Shown piece after piece: positions 36,934 to 44,454 of a DNA stretch of 50,173 nucleotides. The notes beneath the pieces are model-generated. The model ran no database searches. It saw only the letters and a list, made by a program, of their open reading frames with translations, and was not told where the DNA came from. The stretch lies in NCBI GenBank assembly GCA_016218085.1, contig JACREY010000013.1:1-50173 (forward strand), read 5' to 3'. The DNA is from Ignavibacteriota bacterium (GTDB taxonomy: Bacteria; Bacteroidota; Ignavibacteria; Tepidaquicellales; Tepidaquicellaceae). Position 1 is the first letter of the stretch; each line of letters begins with the position of its first letter. A program made the position numbers and the translations under genes.

Positions 36934-37698
36934 ATGTCATTAGTATCAATCAGCCCGAATGCAAGGATTGGAAAGAACTCCAGGATAAGGGAATTCACCG
37001 TTATCGAGGATGATGTAGTGATAGGGGATAATGTGGAAATCGGGCCTTCAGCTTTTATAGGAAACGGCTCAAGGATAGGGAATGATGTAAAGATACTTCA
37101 CGCATCTTCTATAAGCGTCTGGCCGAATTCCGTTTCGTACAATTTTGAGGACAGCACCACTGAGGTAGGCGATGGCACCATTATAAAGGGGCAGTCAACA
37201 GTTTGCAGAGGAACTCATCATACTATGAAAACGGTAATTGGGCAGAACTGTTACATAATGAATCACGTTCACGTGGCACACGATAACAGGATAGGCGATA
37301 ATGTGACACTTGTTAACGGAGTGAATCTGGGCGGACACGTGGAGATAGATAATTTTACAAATATTGGCGGGCTTGTCGGGATACATCAGTTCAGCAAGGT
37401 AGGAAAGTTCGTGATGGTCGAATCAAGCACGAAGATACACAAGGACATACCTCCTTATGTGCTTGCAGGCAGGCTTCCGATAAGGTTCAGGGGTTTGAAT
37501 ACAATTGGACTTAGACGAAACGGGTTCACGCTTGATATGATACATAACATTTCCGATGTTTACAGGGTAATATACGATTCCGGGCTTAACTTCAGCGACG
37601 CACTTGAAAAAATAAAGAAGGAATTTGAACCGACGAATGAAGTAAAGGAAATAATTACTTTTCTGGAAGGCAGTACAAGAGGAATACTGAAAAAATAG
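36934..37698 (+). CDS. lpxA: LpxA-type UDP-N-acetylglucosamine O-acyltransferase
   Basis: This 254-residue left-handed beta-helix protein shows hexapeptide repeats (IGDNVEIG, IGNDVKI, VGDGTIIK, IGDNVTLV) and the catalytic histidine in HVHVAHDNRIGD. The C-terminal helices (RGLNTIGLRRNGF) match LpxA, which transfers a hydroxyacyl chain from ACP to UDP-GlcNAc in the first step of lipid A synthesis. The motif CRGTHHTMK replaces the usual INRGT segment, so it may be a divergent LpxA or a paralogue. The normal partners lpxD, lpxC and fabZ are not adjacent. Confidence 0.8.
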   Translation: MSLVSISPNARIGKNSRIREFTVIEDDVVIGDNVEIGPSAFIGNGSRIGNDVKILHASSISVWPNSVSYNFEDSTTEVGDGTIIKGQSTVCRGTHHTMKTVIGQNCYIMNHVHVAHDNRIGDNVTLVNGVNLGGHVEIDNFTNIGGLVGIHQFSKVGKFVMVESSTKIHKDIPPYVLAGRLPIRFRGLNTIGLRRNGFTLDMIHNISDVYRVIYDSGLNFSDALEKIKKEFEPTNEVKEIITFLEGSTRGILKK

Positions 37699-37759
37699 GA
37701 ATACTGGAGTGGGATATATTTAAATTTCTAATTTCAATAATTAGCAAAATTTAAAAATT

Positions 37760-38515
37760 ATGAATTGCGATAACTACCTGAAGAGAATCGGCTTTATTGG
37801 CCGTCCTGAAGCGGATGCTGAAACACTTACGGAGCTACACAGAAGGCATCTTTTTACCATTCCATTCGAAAATCTCGATATTCACGCAGGGCGTGAAATA
37901 AAGCTGGATATGGATTATATAGAAGAAAAGGTTATAAGCAGAGGTCGGTGCGGATTCTGCTATGAGCTTAACGGACTATTCTGCGAGCTCCTGACTACGT
38001 TGGGTTTTAAGGTTAAGATGGTATCGGCAAATGTATTCGATGAAGATGAAAATCCCGGAGCGGAATTTGACCACATGGCGCTGATAGTAAACATAGGCGG
38101 GGATGAATATCTAACGGATGTAGGTTTCGGCGACAGTTTCATAAATCCGTTCGTGATAAATCCGGACGTAGTAATAGAAGATGACAGCGGAATATACCAG
38201 GTAGTCAGGCACGATAATAATTACATGAAGCTTTTAAGGTCGGAAGACGGGGTATATTTTACTCCGAAATATTTATTTTCAATGATACCGCGGAAACTTT
38301 CCGATTACAGCGATATGTGCATTTATCACCAGACAAATCCGAAGTCTCATTTCACAAAAAACAGGCTTTGTTCCCTTGCGAATGAGGGGGGGAGGGTGAC
38401 ACTTGTAAATGACAAATTAATAATAACAAAGCAAGGAAAGAAAGATGTAATTAAGATTAGCGGTGAGAAAGATTTCAACGAATATTTATTCAGACACTTC
38501 AATATTAAATTATAA
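37760..38515 (+). CDS. nat: Arylamine N-acetyltransferase
   Basis: The 251-residue protein has the NAT catalytic triad: Cys67 in GRCGFCYELNG, His105 in EFDHMALIV and Asp120 in LTDVGFGD. The N-terminal HLFTIPFENLDIH is the other family hallmark. NATs move an acetyl or acyl group from CoA to arylamines, hydrazines or other amine acceptors. The natural substrate here is unknown. It stands alone between lpxA and the terminase pair. Confidence 0.9.
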   Translation: MNCDNYLKRIGFIGRPEADAETLTELHRRHLFTIPFENLDIHAGREIKLDMDYIEEKVISRGRCGFCYELNGLFCELLTTLGFKVKMVSANVFDEDENPGAEFDHMALIVNIGGDEYLTDVGFGDSFINPFVINPDVVIEDDSGIYQVVRHDNNYMKLLRSEDGVYFTPKYLFSMIPRKLSDYSDMCIYHQTNPKSHFTKNRLCSLANEGGRVTLVNDKLIITKQGKKDVIKISGEKDFNEYLFRHFNIKL

Positions 38516-38538
38516 TTATATTTAAAATTCGGATAAAT

Positions 38539-38574
38539 ACATTTATATTATTGATAAAACATTAATATAAATGT
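38539..38574. repeat. Perfect 12-bp inverted repeat upstream of the terminase pair
   Basis: ACATTTATATTA (38539-38550) and TAATATAAATGT (38563-38574) form a perfect dyad with a 12-base loop. It lies between nat and the phage-like genes, about 70 bases before the first ATG. A strong AGAGGAGTGA ribosome-binding site follows further on. It could be an operator or a weak AT-rich terminator for nat. Confidence 0.7.
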
Positions 38575-38643
38575 AATGTCAATATTTTTCATTTCAAATT
38601 TTTATAATACATATTTTTGTATAAATAAAAAGAGGAGTGAATA

Positions 38644-39039
38644 ATGAGTACAAATATTGCAGATGAAAAGAAAGAAAAGGTAATAGAGGAATTCTGCATT
38701 CATCTGGAAGAAGGCAGATGCGAGTATTCTTTTGTCGAATTTGATTTTAGGAAGATAGAGGAATTTGCAGTAGAGCTTGACAGGAAAAGAAAAAGCGATG
38801 AGATGGTGGAGAAAATAAAAAAAGCATTGCGAAAATCATTTGCGCATTGGGAAAATATGCTTTTTGAAATGTATAAAAATGATGAAAAGAAATATTTTTT
38901 TCCGATATGGATATTTTATGCCAAGAGCAGGTTCGGATTCGGGGCGACGGAATACAAGCCGAAGAAAGGGAGCAGGGAGATAATTAAGATTGATTTGAGT
39001 CTGGACAAAGATTCGAAGAAAATATCAGGGAAGAGGTGA
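38644..39039 (+). CDS. Putative phage terminase small subunit
   Basis: This 131-residue protein is recognised mainly by position and one motif. ALRKSFAHWENMLFEMYKND followed closely by FFPIWIFYAKSRFGF resembles the C-terminal part of phage terminase small subunits, where a W-[IV]-F-x-M/A-K-x-RFG segment is common. The small subunit recognises packaging sites and recruits the nuclease. A strong AGAGGAGTGA precedes the ATG. The stop is one base from the large-subunit gene, which fits the usual terS-terL order. No HTH is obvious at the N terminus. It could instead be a cargo protein of unknown role. Confidence 0.62.
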   Translation: MSTNIADEKKEKVIEEFCIHLEEGRCEYSFVEFDFRKIEEFAVELDRKRKSDEMVEKIKKALRKSFAHWENMLFEMYKNDEKKYFFPIWIFYAKSRFGFGATEYKPKKGSREIIKIDLSLDKDSKKISGKR

Positions 39040-39040
39040 T

Positions 39041-40267
39041 ATGGATTACAGTTTTTCCATGTTCTTAGAGGAAAGAAAGAATTCCGGATACAAAGTAATC
39101 AAGCGGTCGATAAATCCCGTTTACAGGAAGCTGCTTTCAAACAAAAAAAGATATCTTCATTTATTCGGAGGAGCAGGTTCGGGTAAGAGTGTATTCGCAG
39201 CGCAGAAAATGATAATAAGGTTAATGACAGAAGAGAAGCACAGAATACTGCTTATTAGGAAGGTGGCAAGGACGATAAGGCACTCGCAGTTCAGCCTCCT
39301 GAAGGCGCTCATATTTATGGGAGAGCTTGGTGAGAAATTTAAAATAAACGAAGCGGATTTAAGGATTACATCGCTGATTAACGGGAATGAATTCATTTCG
39401 GCCGGGCTTGATGACAGGGAAAAGCTGAAATCGATATTCGGTATTACATCTATCTGGGTGGAAGAAGCCACAGAGCTGGAATACAAGGACTTCAGCCAGC
39501 TTGATTTGAGGCTGAGGGGTAGAAGCAAAAACTACAAACAGATAGTACTTACTTACAATCCCGTAAATGCACATCACTGGCTGAACACAAAGCACTTCAA
39601 AGATGAGTTTAAGTTCAGGACAACTTTTAAGGACAATAAATATATCGATGAGCAGTATATCAGTGTACTGAAAAACCTTAAAGAACAGGATGAGGAATAT
39701 TATAATATTTACGCACTCGGAGAATGGGGTGTGCTGAAAAATGTTATTTACAGACCTTTTGCGGTTGTGAATATATTCCCAGCGGAATATGATGAAGTGA
39801 TATACGGTCTGGATTTCGGATACAACAATCAGACAGCACTCATGGAAGTGAATATAAAAGATAAAATATTTTACCTTAATGAACTGATATACGAATGCGG
39901 GTTGACTAATTCGGATTTGATAAGCAGGTTGAAGGACCTTAATATAAAAAGGGGAAGCTATATTTACTGCGATTCTGCCGAAGCGAATAGGATAGAGGAG
40001 TTGAAGAGGGCGGGATTCAATGTATTGCAGGCAGACAAAAGTGTGAAGGACGGTATCGATTATCTGAAGACCTGTAAAATAATCAGCAATCCTGATAACA
40101 CAGGGATTAACAAGGAGGTTCTTTCTTACTGTTACAAGCAGGATAAAGACGGGAAATTATTTGATGAACCGGTGAAGTTCAACGACCATGCGATGGATGC
40201 GATAAGGTATGCGATATACACGCATTTTAAAAAAAGGAAGGAACCGAAGATAAGAATTCTTCAATGA
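39041..40267 (+). CDS. Phage terminase large subunit
   Basis: The 408-residue DNA-packaging ATPase-nuclease carries Walker A GGAGSGKSV (about 43-51), Walker B SIWVEEATEL and the coupling segment LTYNPVN. The nuclease domain shows three acidic metal ligands: GLDFGYNN, YCDSAEANR and FNDHAMDAIRYA. All motor and nuclease motifs are present, so the protein looks intact, although it is short compared with many phage terminases. It pairs with the gene upstream. No portal, capsid, tail, integrase or lysis genes lie nearby, which is unusual. It is followed by an unrelated T9SS gene. Confidence 0.9.
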   Translation: MDYSFSMFLEERKNSGYKVIKRSINPVYRKLLSNKKRYLHLFGGAGSGKSVFAAQKMIIRLMTEEKHRILLIRKVARTIRHSQFSLLKALIFMGELGEKFKINEADLRITSLINGNEFISAGLDDREKLKSIFGITSIWVEEATELEYKDFSQLDLRLRGRSKNYKQIVLTYNPVNAHHWLNTKHFKDEFKFRTTFKDNKYIDEQYISVLKNLKEQDEEYYNIYALGEWGVLKNVIYRPFAVVNIFPAEYDEVIYGLDFGYNNQTALMEVNIKDKIFYLNELIYECGLTNSDLISRLKDLNIKRGSYIYCDSAEANRIEELKRAGFNVLQADKSVKDGIDYLKTCKIISNPDNTGINKEVLSYCYKQDKDGKLFDEPVKFNDHAMDAIRYAIYTHFKKRKEPKIRILQ

Positions 40268-40411
40268 ATAATAAAAAACGTTTTGAGAATTAAGAATAAT
40301 TAAAATTCGTTTTTAAGTAGAGATATGATGAGTTTATTACATGGATAAAATTCCTGTTTATATTGAATATCACATATCAATTACATATTTTTTATTAACT
40401 GATTATAGAAA

Positions 40412-41662
40412 TTGAAGAAATATTTTTTAATATTTTTATTATATTATGTTTTTATTAATACACTGAATTCCTATTCACAGTGGGTGCAATGTTCGGTTGG
40501 GATTGGGGAGAACCAAAGAATAACATCTGTTATATCGGGAGGGGGTTATCTCTTTGCGGGCAGTGCGACGGGCGGAGTATACCGTTCATCAAATAACGGA
40601 GACAGCTGGCAGCCGGTGAATACAGGTTTATCGAATACGAAGGTAAGCGCTTTATATTTCACAATTAATAATCTATATGCAGGGACAATCGGCGGTGGAG
40701 TATTCACATCGACAAATTCAGGTGATAGCTGGAGTGCGGCAAGCGGAGGTCTGACAAATTTATATATCAGCAGTTTATATTATTCAAACAGTAAAATTTA
40801 TGCAGGGACGTCAGATACTCTTGGAAACAGCGGAGGTGTGTATGTTTCCACAAACAGCGGAGCTATCTGGAGTTTTGCGGGATTAAGCGGTTTACAGGTA
40901 AGGGCAATATTAGTGAATGATAATTTTCTTTTAGCAGGGACAGGATACAACGGGACGACGGGAGGTGTTTTCAGGACAACAAACGGAGGAGTCAACTGGC
41001 ACATATCAAACTACGGTTTGCTTGGATTCGGAATTGAAGTTAACCATTTATCAGCAGACGGGGCGAACATATATGCAGGCACGGGTACGGGAGTTTACTT
41101 ATCGATAAACAACGGAGGAAGCTGGGAGTCAATAAGCATACAGCTTTCAGGAGTAAAGGTAAACAGCTTAGCGCTGAATAATTTTATGATGTTTGCAGGT
41201 ACTCCGAACGGGGTTTACATATCAACAAATTACGGAGTCAACTGGACTTTAAGAAATCAGGGATTTACACAGGGTATAAGCGTGAATAAACTGCTGGTTT
41301 CAGGAAATAATTTATACGCCGGTACGATGGAGCATTCAATTTGGAGGAGGGATGCAAATGAGATAATCGGGATAAGGAAGATTACGGGAGAAGTGCCGGA
41401 AAAAGTCAGATTGTTACAGAATTATCCTAATCCATTCAATAGTTTATCGAAAATCAGATTTGAAATATCGAAAACCTCAGTCACATACATTTATATTTAT
41501 GATATTAAGGGATGCCTGATAAGGAATATTGTTTCAGGCATTTATTCACCCGGTATTTATGAATTCATTTTTGACGGAAGCGATTTGGCAAGCGGAATTT
41601 ATTACTGCAGGATGATAGCAGGGGACTATGGGCTAACAAGAAAAATGCTCATAATAAAATAG
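40412..41662 (+). CDS. Exported propeller protein with T9SS sorting domain
   Basis: This 416-residue protein starts at TTG, which gives a complete signal peptide (KKYFLIFLLYYVFI ... YSQ). Repeats of the (S/T)xNxGxxW type (RSSNNGDSW, TSTNSGDSW, VSTNSGAIW, RTTNGGVNW, LSINNGGSW, ISTNYGVNW) sit about 50 residues apart, with LYAGT-type strands between them. This suggests a beta-propeller of six or more blades. A T9SS type A domain closes the protein (LLQNYPNPFNSLSKI ... RKMLIIK); a serine replaces the usual final proline of NPFNP. It is likely a surface or released protein; the ligand is unknown. Confidence 0.85.
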   Translation: MKKYFLIFLLYYVFINTLNSYSQWVQCSVGIGENQRITSVISGGGYLFAGSATGGVYRSSNNGDSWQPVNTGLSNTKVSALYFTINNLYAGTIGGGVFTSTNSGDSWSAASGGLTNLYISSLYYSNSKIYAGTSDTLGNSGGVYVSTNSGAIWSFAGLSGLQVRAILVNDNFLLAGTGYNGTTGGVFRTTNGGVNWHISNYGLLGFGIEVNHLSADGANIYAGTGTGVYLSINNGGSWESISIQLSGVKVNSLALNNFMMFAGTPNGVYISTNYGVNWTLRNQGFTQGISVNKLLVSGNNLYAGTMEHSIWRRDANEIIGIRKITGEVPEKVRLLQNYPNPFNSLSKIRFEISKTSVTYIYIYDIKGCLIRNIVSGIYSPGIYEFIFDGSDLASGIYYCRMIAGDYGLTRKMLIIK

Positions 41663-41699
41663 TGCTTTTTCGTTCAGTCTTATAAAAATAATAACGTAA

Positions 41700-42860
41700 T
41701 CAATATCCGAAGTTAAGTCTGATATTTAAAATTTCAGATGAATTTCCGATTCTGACCGGAGGCCCCCATGTACCGACACCATTAGAAACATAGAAGTTAG
41801 TTTGACCTTTTCTCAGATAGCCGTGGCTGAGTTCAAAAACCAGGTTAGTTACAAAGTTAAGAGGAAACAGCTGACCGTAGTGAGTATGTCCGGAAAGGTG
41901 CAGGTCTACTTCATTTTTGACAGCGTCGTCGAATTCAGTCGGTTGATGGTTTATTAAAATAACAGGCAGGCTTTTATCAATTTCTTTAAGAAGGGCATCC
42001 ACAGATTTCCTTTTTTTTCCTGTAAACGTGGAGATATCCTTATCTTCCCGACCTGCGAGGTAAAAGGCATTATCTATTTTTATTACGGAATCCCGAAGCA
42101 TTGTGACATTATGAGCAGCAAGATATTGACAAGCTTCTTCTACGCCTCCGATATATTCGTGGTTACCTGTAATTCCGAAAGTGCCGTACTTTGAATTAAA
42201 ATTTTTCAGAGTTTCGCCGAGGTTATTTCTGATAACAGGGCCGAGGTCTTCATCAAGTATATCACCTGCAAGGAGAATAATATCCGGATTCAGTGAATTG
42301 ACTTTTTCGACTATAGAAGAGAGTCTGGAGTTTTCGATAATAGTACCAAGATGCAGGTCGGATATCATAACAATATTAAGGCTTTTCAGTTCGCCTGCAT
42401 TTTTTGATATTTTATATTCAAGGTTTTTGATTTCAGGACTTTTTGCATTTATATACCCGTAAGTGAGCAGACCGCCAACCGACAGAACAGAAATCGCAAA
42501 GACAATCAGTTTTGTTCTTTCGTAATTAAAAGTAGCGAATGAAGGGTACAAGGGTGTAGATGCATTTATTGTCCTGAGCACATCAAAGAACACAACAATA
42601 AAAAAGAAATACAGGATTGCAGCAAACCAGAAAGAGCCCGTCCACACGAGTATATCCGAGATAACCGAGATGTGATATTTTTCAAGAATTCTTCCTGAGA
42701 TGAAAGAAAGAAAAACAAAAATAAAGAGCACTAGGTAAATTTTTCTTACCGCGCTTCCGGCAGGTAGTGCCTGCCAGCCCCTGGCGAAGATATAGAAATT
42801 TACTGCAGAATAGATAGTAAATACGATAGAGAAAAAAATCAGGAAATTATAGCTTTTCAT
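41700..42860 (-). CDS. Membrane-anchored metallophosphoesterase
   Basis: The 386-residue protein has four hydrophobic segments in the first about 140 residues, followed by a calcineurin-type phosphoesterase domain. Motifs in order are MISDLHLGTI, LLAGDILDEDL, GITGNHEYIGG, LINHQP and LSGHTHYGQLFPL, giving the two-metal site. Relatives (YaeI type) act on phosphorylated lipids or other phosphoesters at the membrane. It is the last gene of a minus-strand cluster, 14 bases after the PAS gene. Confidence 0.9.
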   Translation of the reverse strand: MKSYNFLIFFSIVFTIYSAVNFYIFARGWQALPAGSAVRKIYLVLFIFVFLSFISGRILEKYHISVISDILVWTGSFWFAAILYFFFIVVFFDVLRTINASTPLYPSFATFNYERTKLIVFAISVLSVGGLLTYGYINAKSPEIKNLEYKISKNAGELKSLNIVMISDLHLGTIIENSRLSSIVEKVNSLNPDIILLAGDILDEDLGPVIRNNLGETLKNFNSKYGTFGITGNHEYIGGVEEACQYLAAHNVTMLRDSVIKIDNAFYLAGREDKDISTFTGKKRKSVDALLKEIDKSLPVILINHQPTEFDDAVKNEVDLHLSGHTHYGQLFPLNFVTNLVFELSHGYLRKGQTNFYVSNGVGTWGPPVRIGNSSEILNIRLNFGY

Positions 42861-42874
42861 TTAATAATTACGAG

Positions 42875-43207
42875 TTATTTTCTAATAAAGTTAGGCAATT
42901 CAATAGGTATTTCGAGTGAAATTTCAACAAATCCTGAATATTTTCCGTCAGTAAAAACAGGTGACTGATAAATGAGTTTTTTCACGCTGTTTTTTTCTAT
43001 AGTATACACATTTGATTTTTGATTCATCATTAAATCTTTCAGTACGGATTTAGACGGTTCGGGATGGCAGTCGAGCACATTGGTGCCGATTAGTCTATCT
43101 CCGCCGTCGTTTTCGAAGGTTTTAAGTGCTTTATTGTTCATATATGTGATAGTGCCTTCGGTATTGCAGAGCGTAACAGCTCCGTTAAATTCTTTTATCC
43201 AGTCCAT
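42875..43207 (-). CDS. Single PAS-domain protein
   Basis: This 110-residue protein is essentially one PAS domain. It has FNGAVTLCNTEGTITYMNNK near the start, the FENDGGDRLIGTNVLDCHP segment, and a closing beta strand (KLIYQSPVFTDGKYSGFVEI). No kinase, GGDEF or HTH output is attached. PAS domains sense small molecules, redox state or light through a bound cofactor. Its ATG overlaps the nitroreductase stop by one base, so it could sense redox state for, or interact with, that enzyme (inference). Confidence 0.82.
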   Translation of the reverse strand: MDWIKEFNGAVTLCNTEGTITYMNNKALKTFENDGGDRLIGTNVLDCHPEPSKSVLKDLMMNQKSNVYTIEKNSVKKLIYQSPVFTDGKYSGFVEISLEIPIELPNFIRK

Positions 43208-43722
43208 TATTTATAATCCTCAAATTTATTAAAATGAATTTTATCCCTGTCATACCTGTTCGATTCCGGTTTCATTTCGTCAGCATATCCGATTGGTATA
43301 AGGGATACAGGTTTTATATATTCCGGAAGTCCTAGGAGCTTTGTCATTTCATTCATTCTCTTTTTATCCGGATATAGGCCGACCCATACAGCGCCGAGTT
43401 CAAGGGAATGAGCAGCGAGAAGAATATTCTCGGAAGCGGCGGCACAGTCGAGAGGCCAGCGGTCTTTATATTTTTCCCTTTTCAGATTAGCGCATACCAG
43501 GATTGCAAGAGGAGCCTGCAGAACCATCTGAGCATAAGGGTGGAAGGTCTGCACTGCATTAAGCAAAACTCGGTCGTTAATAACTATGAATTCCCATATC
43601 TGAGAATTGCCCGCAGTAGGCGCAGCCATAGCCGCTTTAAGAATTGTTTCAAGGTCTTCACTTTTCAGCGGCTTGCTTTTAAACTTTCTGATGCTTCTGC
43701 GTGTTAAAATTGTGTTCAGCAT
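43207..43722 (-). CDS. Nitroreductase-family flavoprotein
   Basis: This 171-residue FMN-dependent oxidoreductase shows RRSIRKFKSKPL at the N terminus for FMN phosphate binding, the AAMAAPTAGNSQIWEFIVI segment and a C-terminal GAVWVGLYPDK, PVSLIPIGYADE. Members reduce nitro-aromatics, quinones or flavins with NAD(P)H, or carry out dehalogenation or dehydrogenation. The substrate cannot be read from sequence. It lies in a tight four-gene run with the YrdC-like gene upstream (15 bases) and the PAS gene downstream (one-base overlap). Confidence 0.9.
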   Translation of the reverse strand: MLNTILTRRSIRKFKSKPLKSEDLETILKAAMAAPTAGNSQIWEFIVINDRVLLNAVQTFHPYAQMVLQAPLAILVCANLKREKYKDRWPLDCAAASENILLAAHSLELGAVWVGLYPDKKRMNEMTKLLGLPEYIKPVSLIPIGYADEMKPESNRYDRDKIHFNKFEDYK

Positions 43723-43737
43723 AAAAAAAATATTAAA

Positions 43738-44358
43738 TTATAAATAATCTTCGAGTTTTCCGAGTCCTTCTCTAAGCACGGTAAATTCCCCGTCAGAGCA
43801 GTCGACCACAGTCGAGGGCATATTACCGCCGAATCCTCCGTCAATTACGATATCAACTATCTTTTCATATTTTTCGTAAATGAGTCTCGGATCGGTAGTG
43901 TAGTCAAGAATTTCATCATCATCGTGAACGGATGTAGTAATAATGGGGTTGCCGAGTTCTTTTACAAGTTCATTGCATATTTTGTTATCAGGTAATCTTA
44001 TTCCCACAGTCTTTTTTTTACTCTGGAATATTTTCGGAACTTTGCTGTTGGCTTTAAAGATGAAAGTGAAAGGACCGGGTAGTGCCTTTCTCATCACCCT
44101 GTAAACAGGAGTATCGATACTGAAAACAAAATCCGAGAGATGGCTCATATCATAGCAGATAAATGAAAAATTTGCTTTTCTCGGGTCTTTATTTTTTATT
44201 TTATAAATTCTATCAATAGCTTTTGGCTGATATATATCACATCCAAGCGCATAAACTGTATCCGACGGGTAAATAATTACACCTCCGTTTTTCAGACAAT
44301 CCGCAACTATTCGTATTTTTCTCAGTTCGGGATTTTCAGGATGAATCCTTAAAAGCAT
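43738..44358 (-). CDS. YrdC/Sua5-family L-threonylcarbamoyladenylate synthase-like protein
   Basis: The 206-residue single-domain protein shows the YrdC core: GGVIIYPSDTVYALGCDI, IYKIKNKDPRKA, LPGPFTFIFKANSKVP, KKKTVGIRLPD and NPIITTSVH. YrdC/Sua5 proteins make threonylcarbamoyl-AMP for the t6A37 modification of tRNAs reading ANN codons. The pattern and length are closest to the YciO-like branch, whose role is less certain. It heads the minus-strand cluster that also encodes nitroreductase, PAS and phosphoesterase proteins. Confidence 0.88.
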   Translation of the reverse strand: MLLRIHPENPELRKIRIVADCLKNGGVIIYPSDTVYALGCDIYQPKAIDRIYKIKNKDPRKANFSFICYDMSHLSDFVFSIDTPVYRVMRKALPGPFTFIFKANSKVPKIFQSKKKTVGIRLPDNKICNELVKELGNPIITTSVHDDDEILDYTTDPRLIYEKYEKIVDIVIDGGFGGNMPSTVVDCSDGEFTVLREGLGKLEDYL

Positions 44359-44406
44359 TTTAATTCAATAAATTATGCAAATTTACAAATCATTAAGGGC
44401 AAAAAA

Positions 44407-44435
44407 AATGCCATTCCCTGTAAGGGAACGGCATT
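44407..44435 (-). terminator. Terminator for the tandem T9SS pair
   Basis: AATGCCATTCCCT (44407-44419) pairs with AGGGAACGGCATT (44423-44435) with one mismatch and a 3-base loop. On the minus strand it is followed by a run of T. It lies just after the stop of the 44455-46974 gene. Confidence 0.85.
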
Positions 44436-44454
44436 TATTAAAAATAAATTCCTA

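Noticed and set aside
40412-41662. Phage tail or receptor-binding protein belonging to the terminase genes
   Set aside because: It has a signal peptide and a T9SS sorting domain like the other chromosomal propeller proteins in the window.
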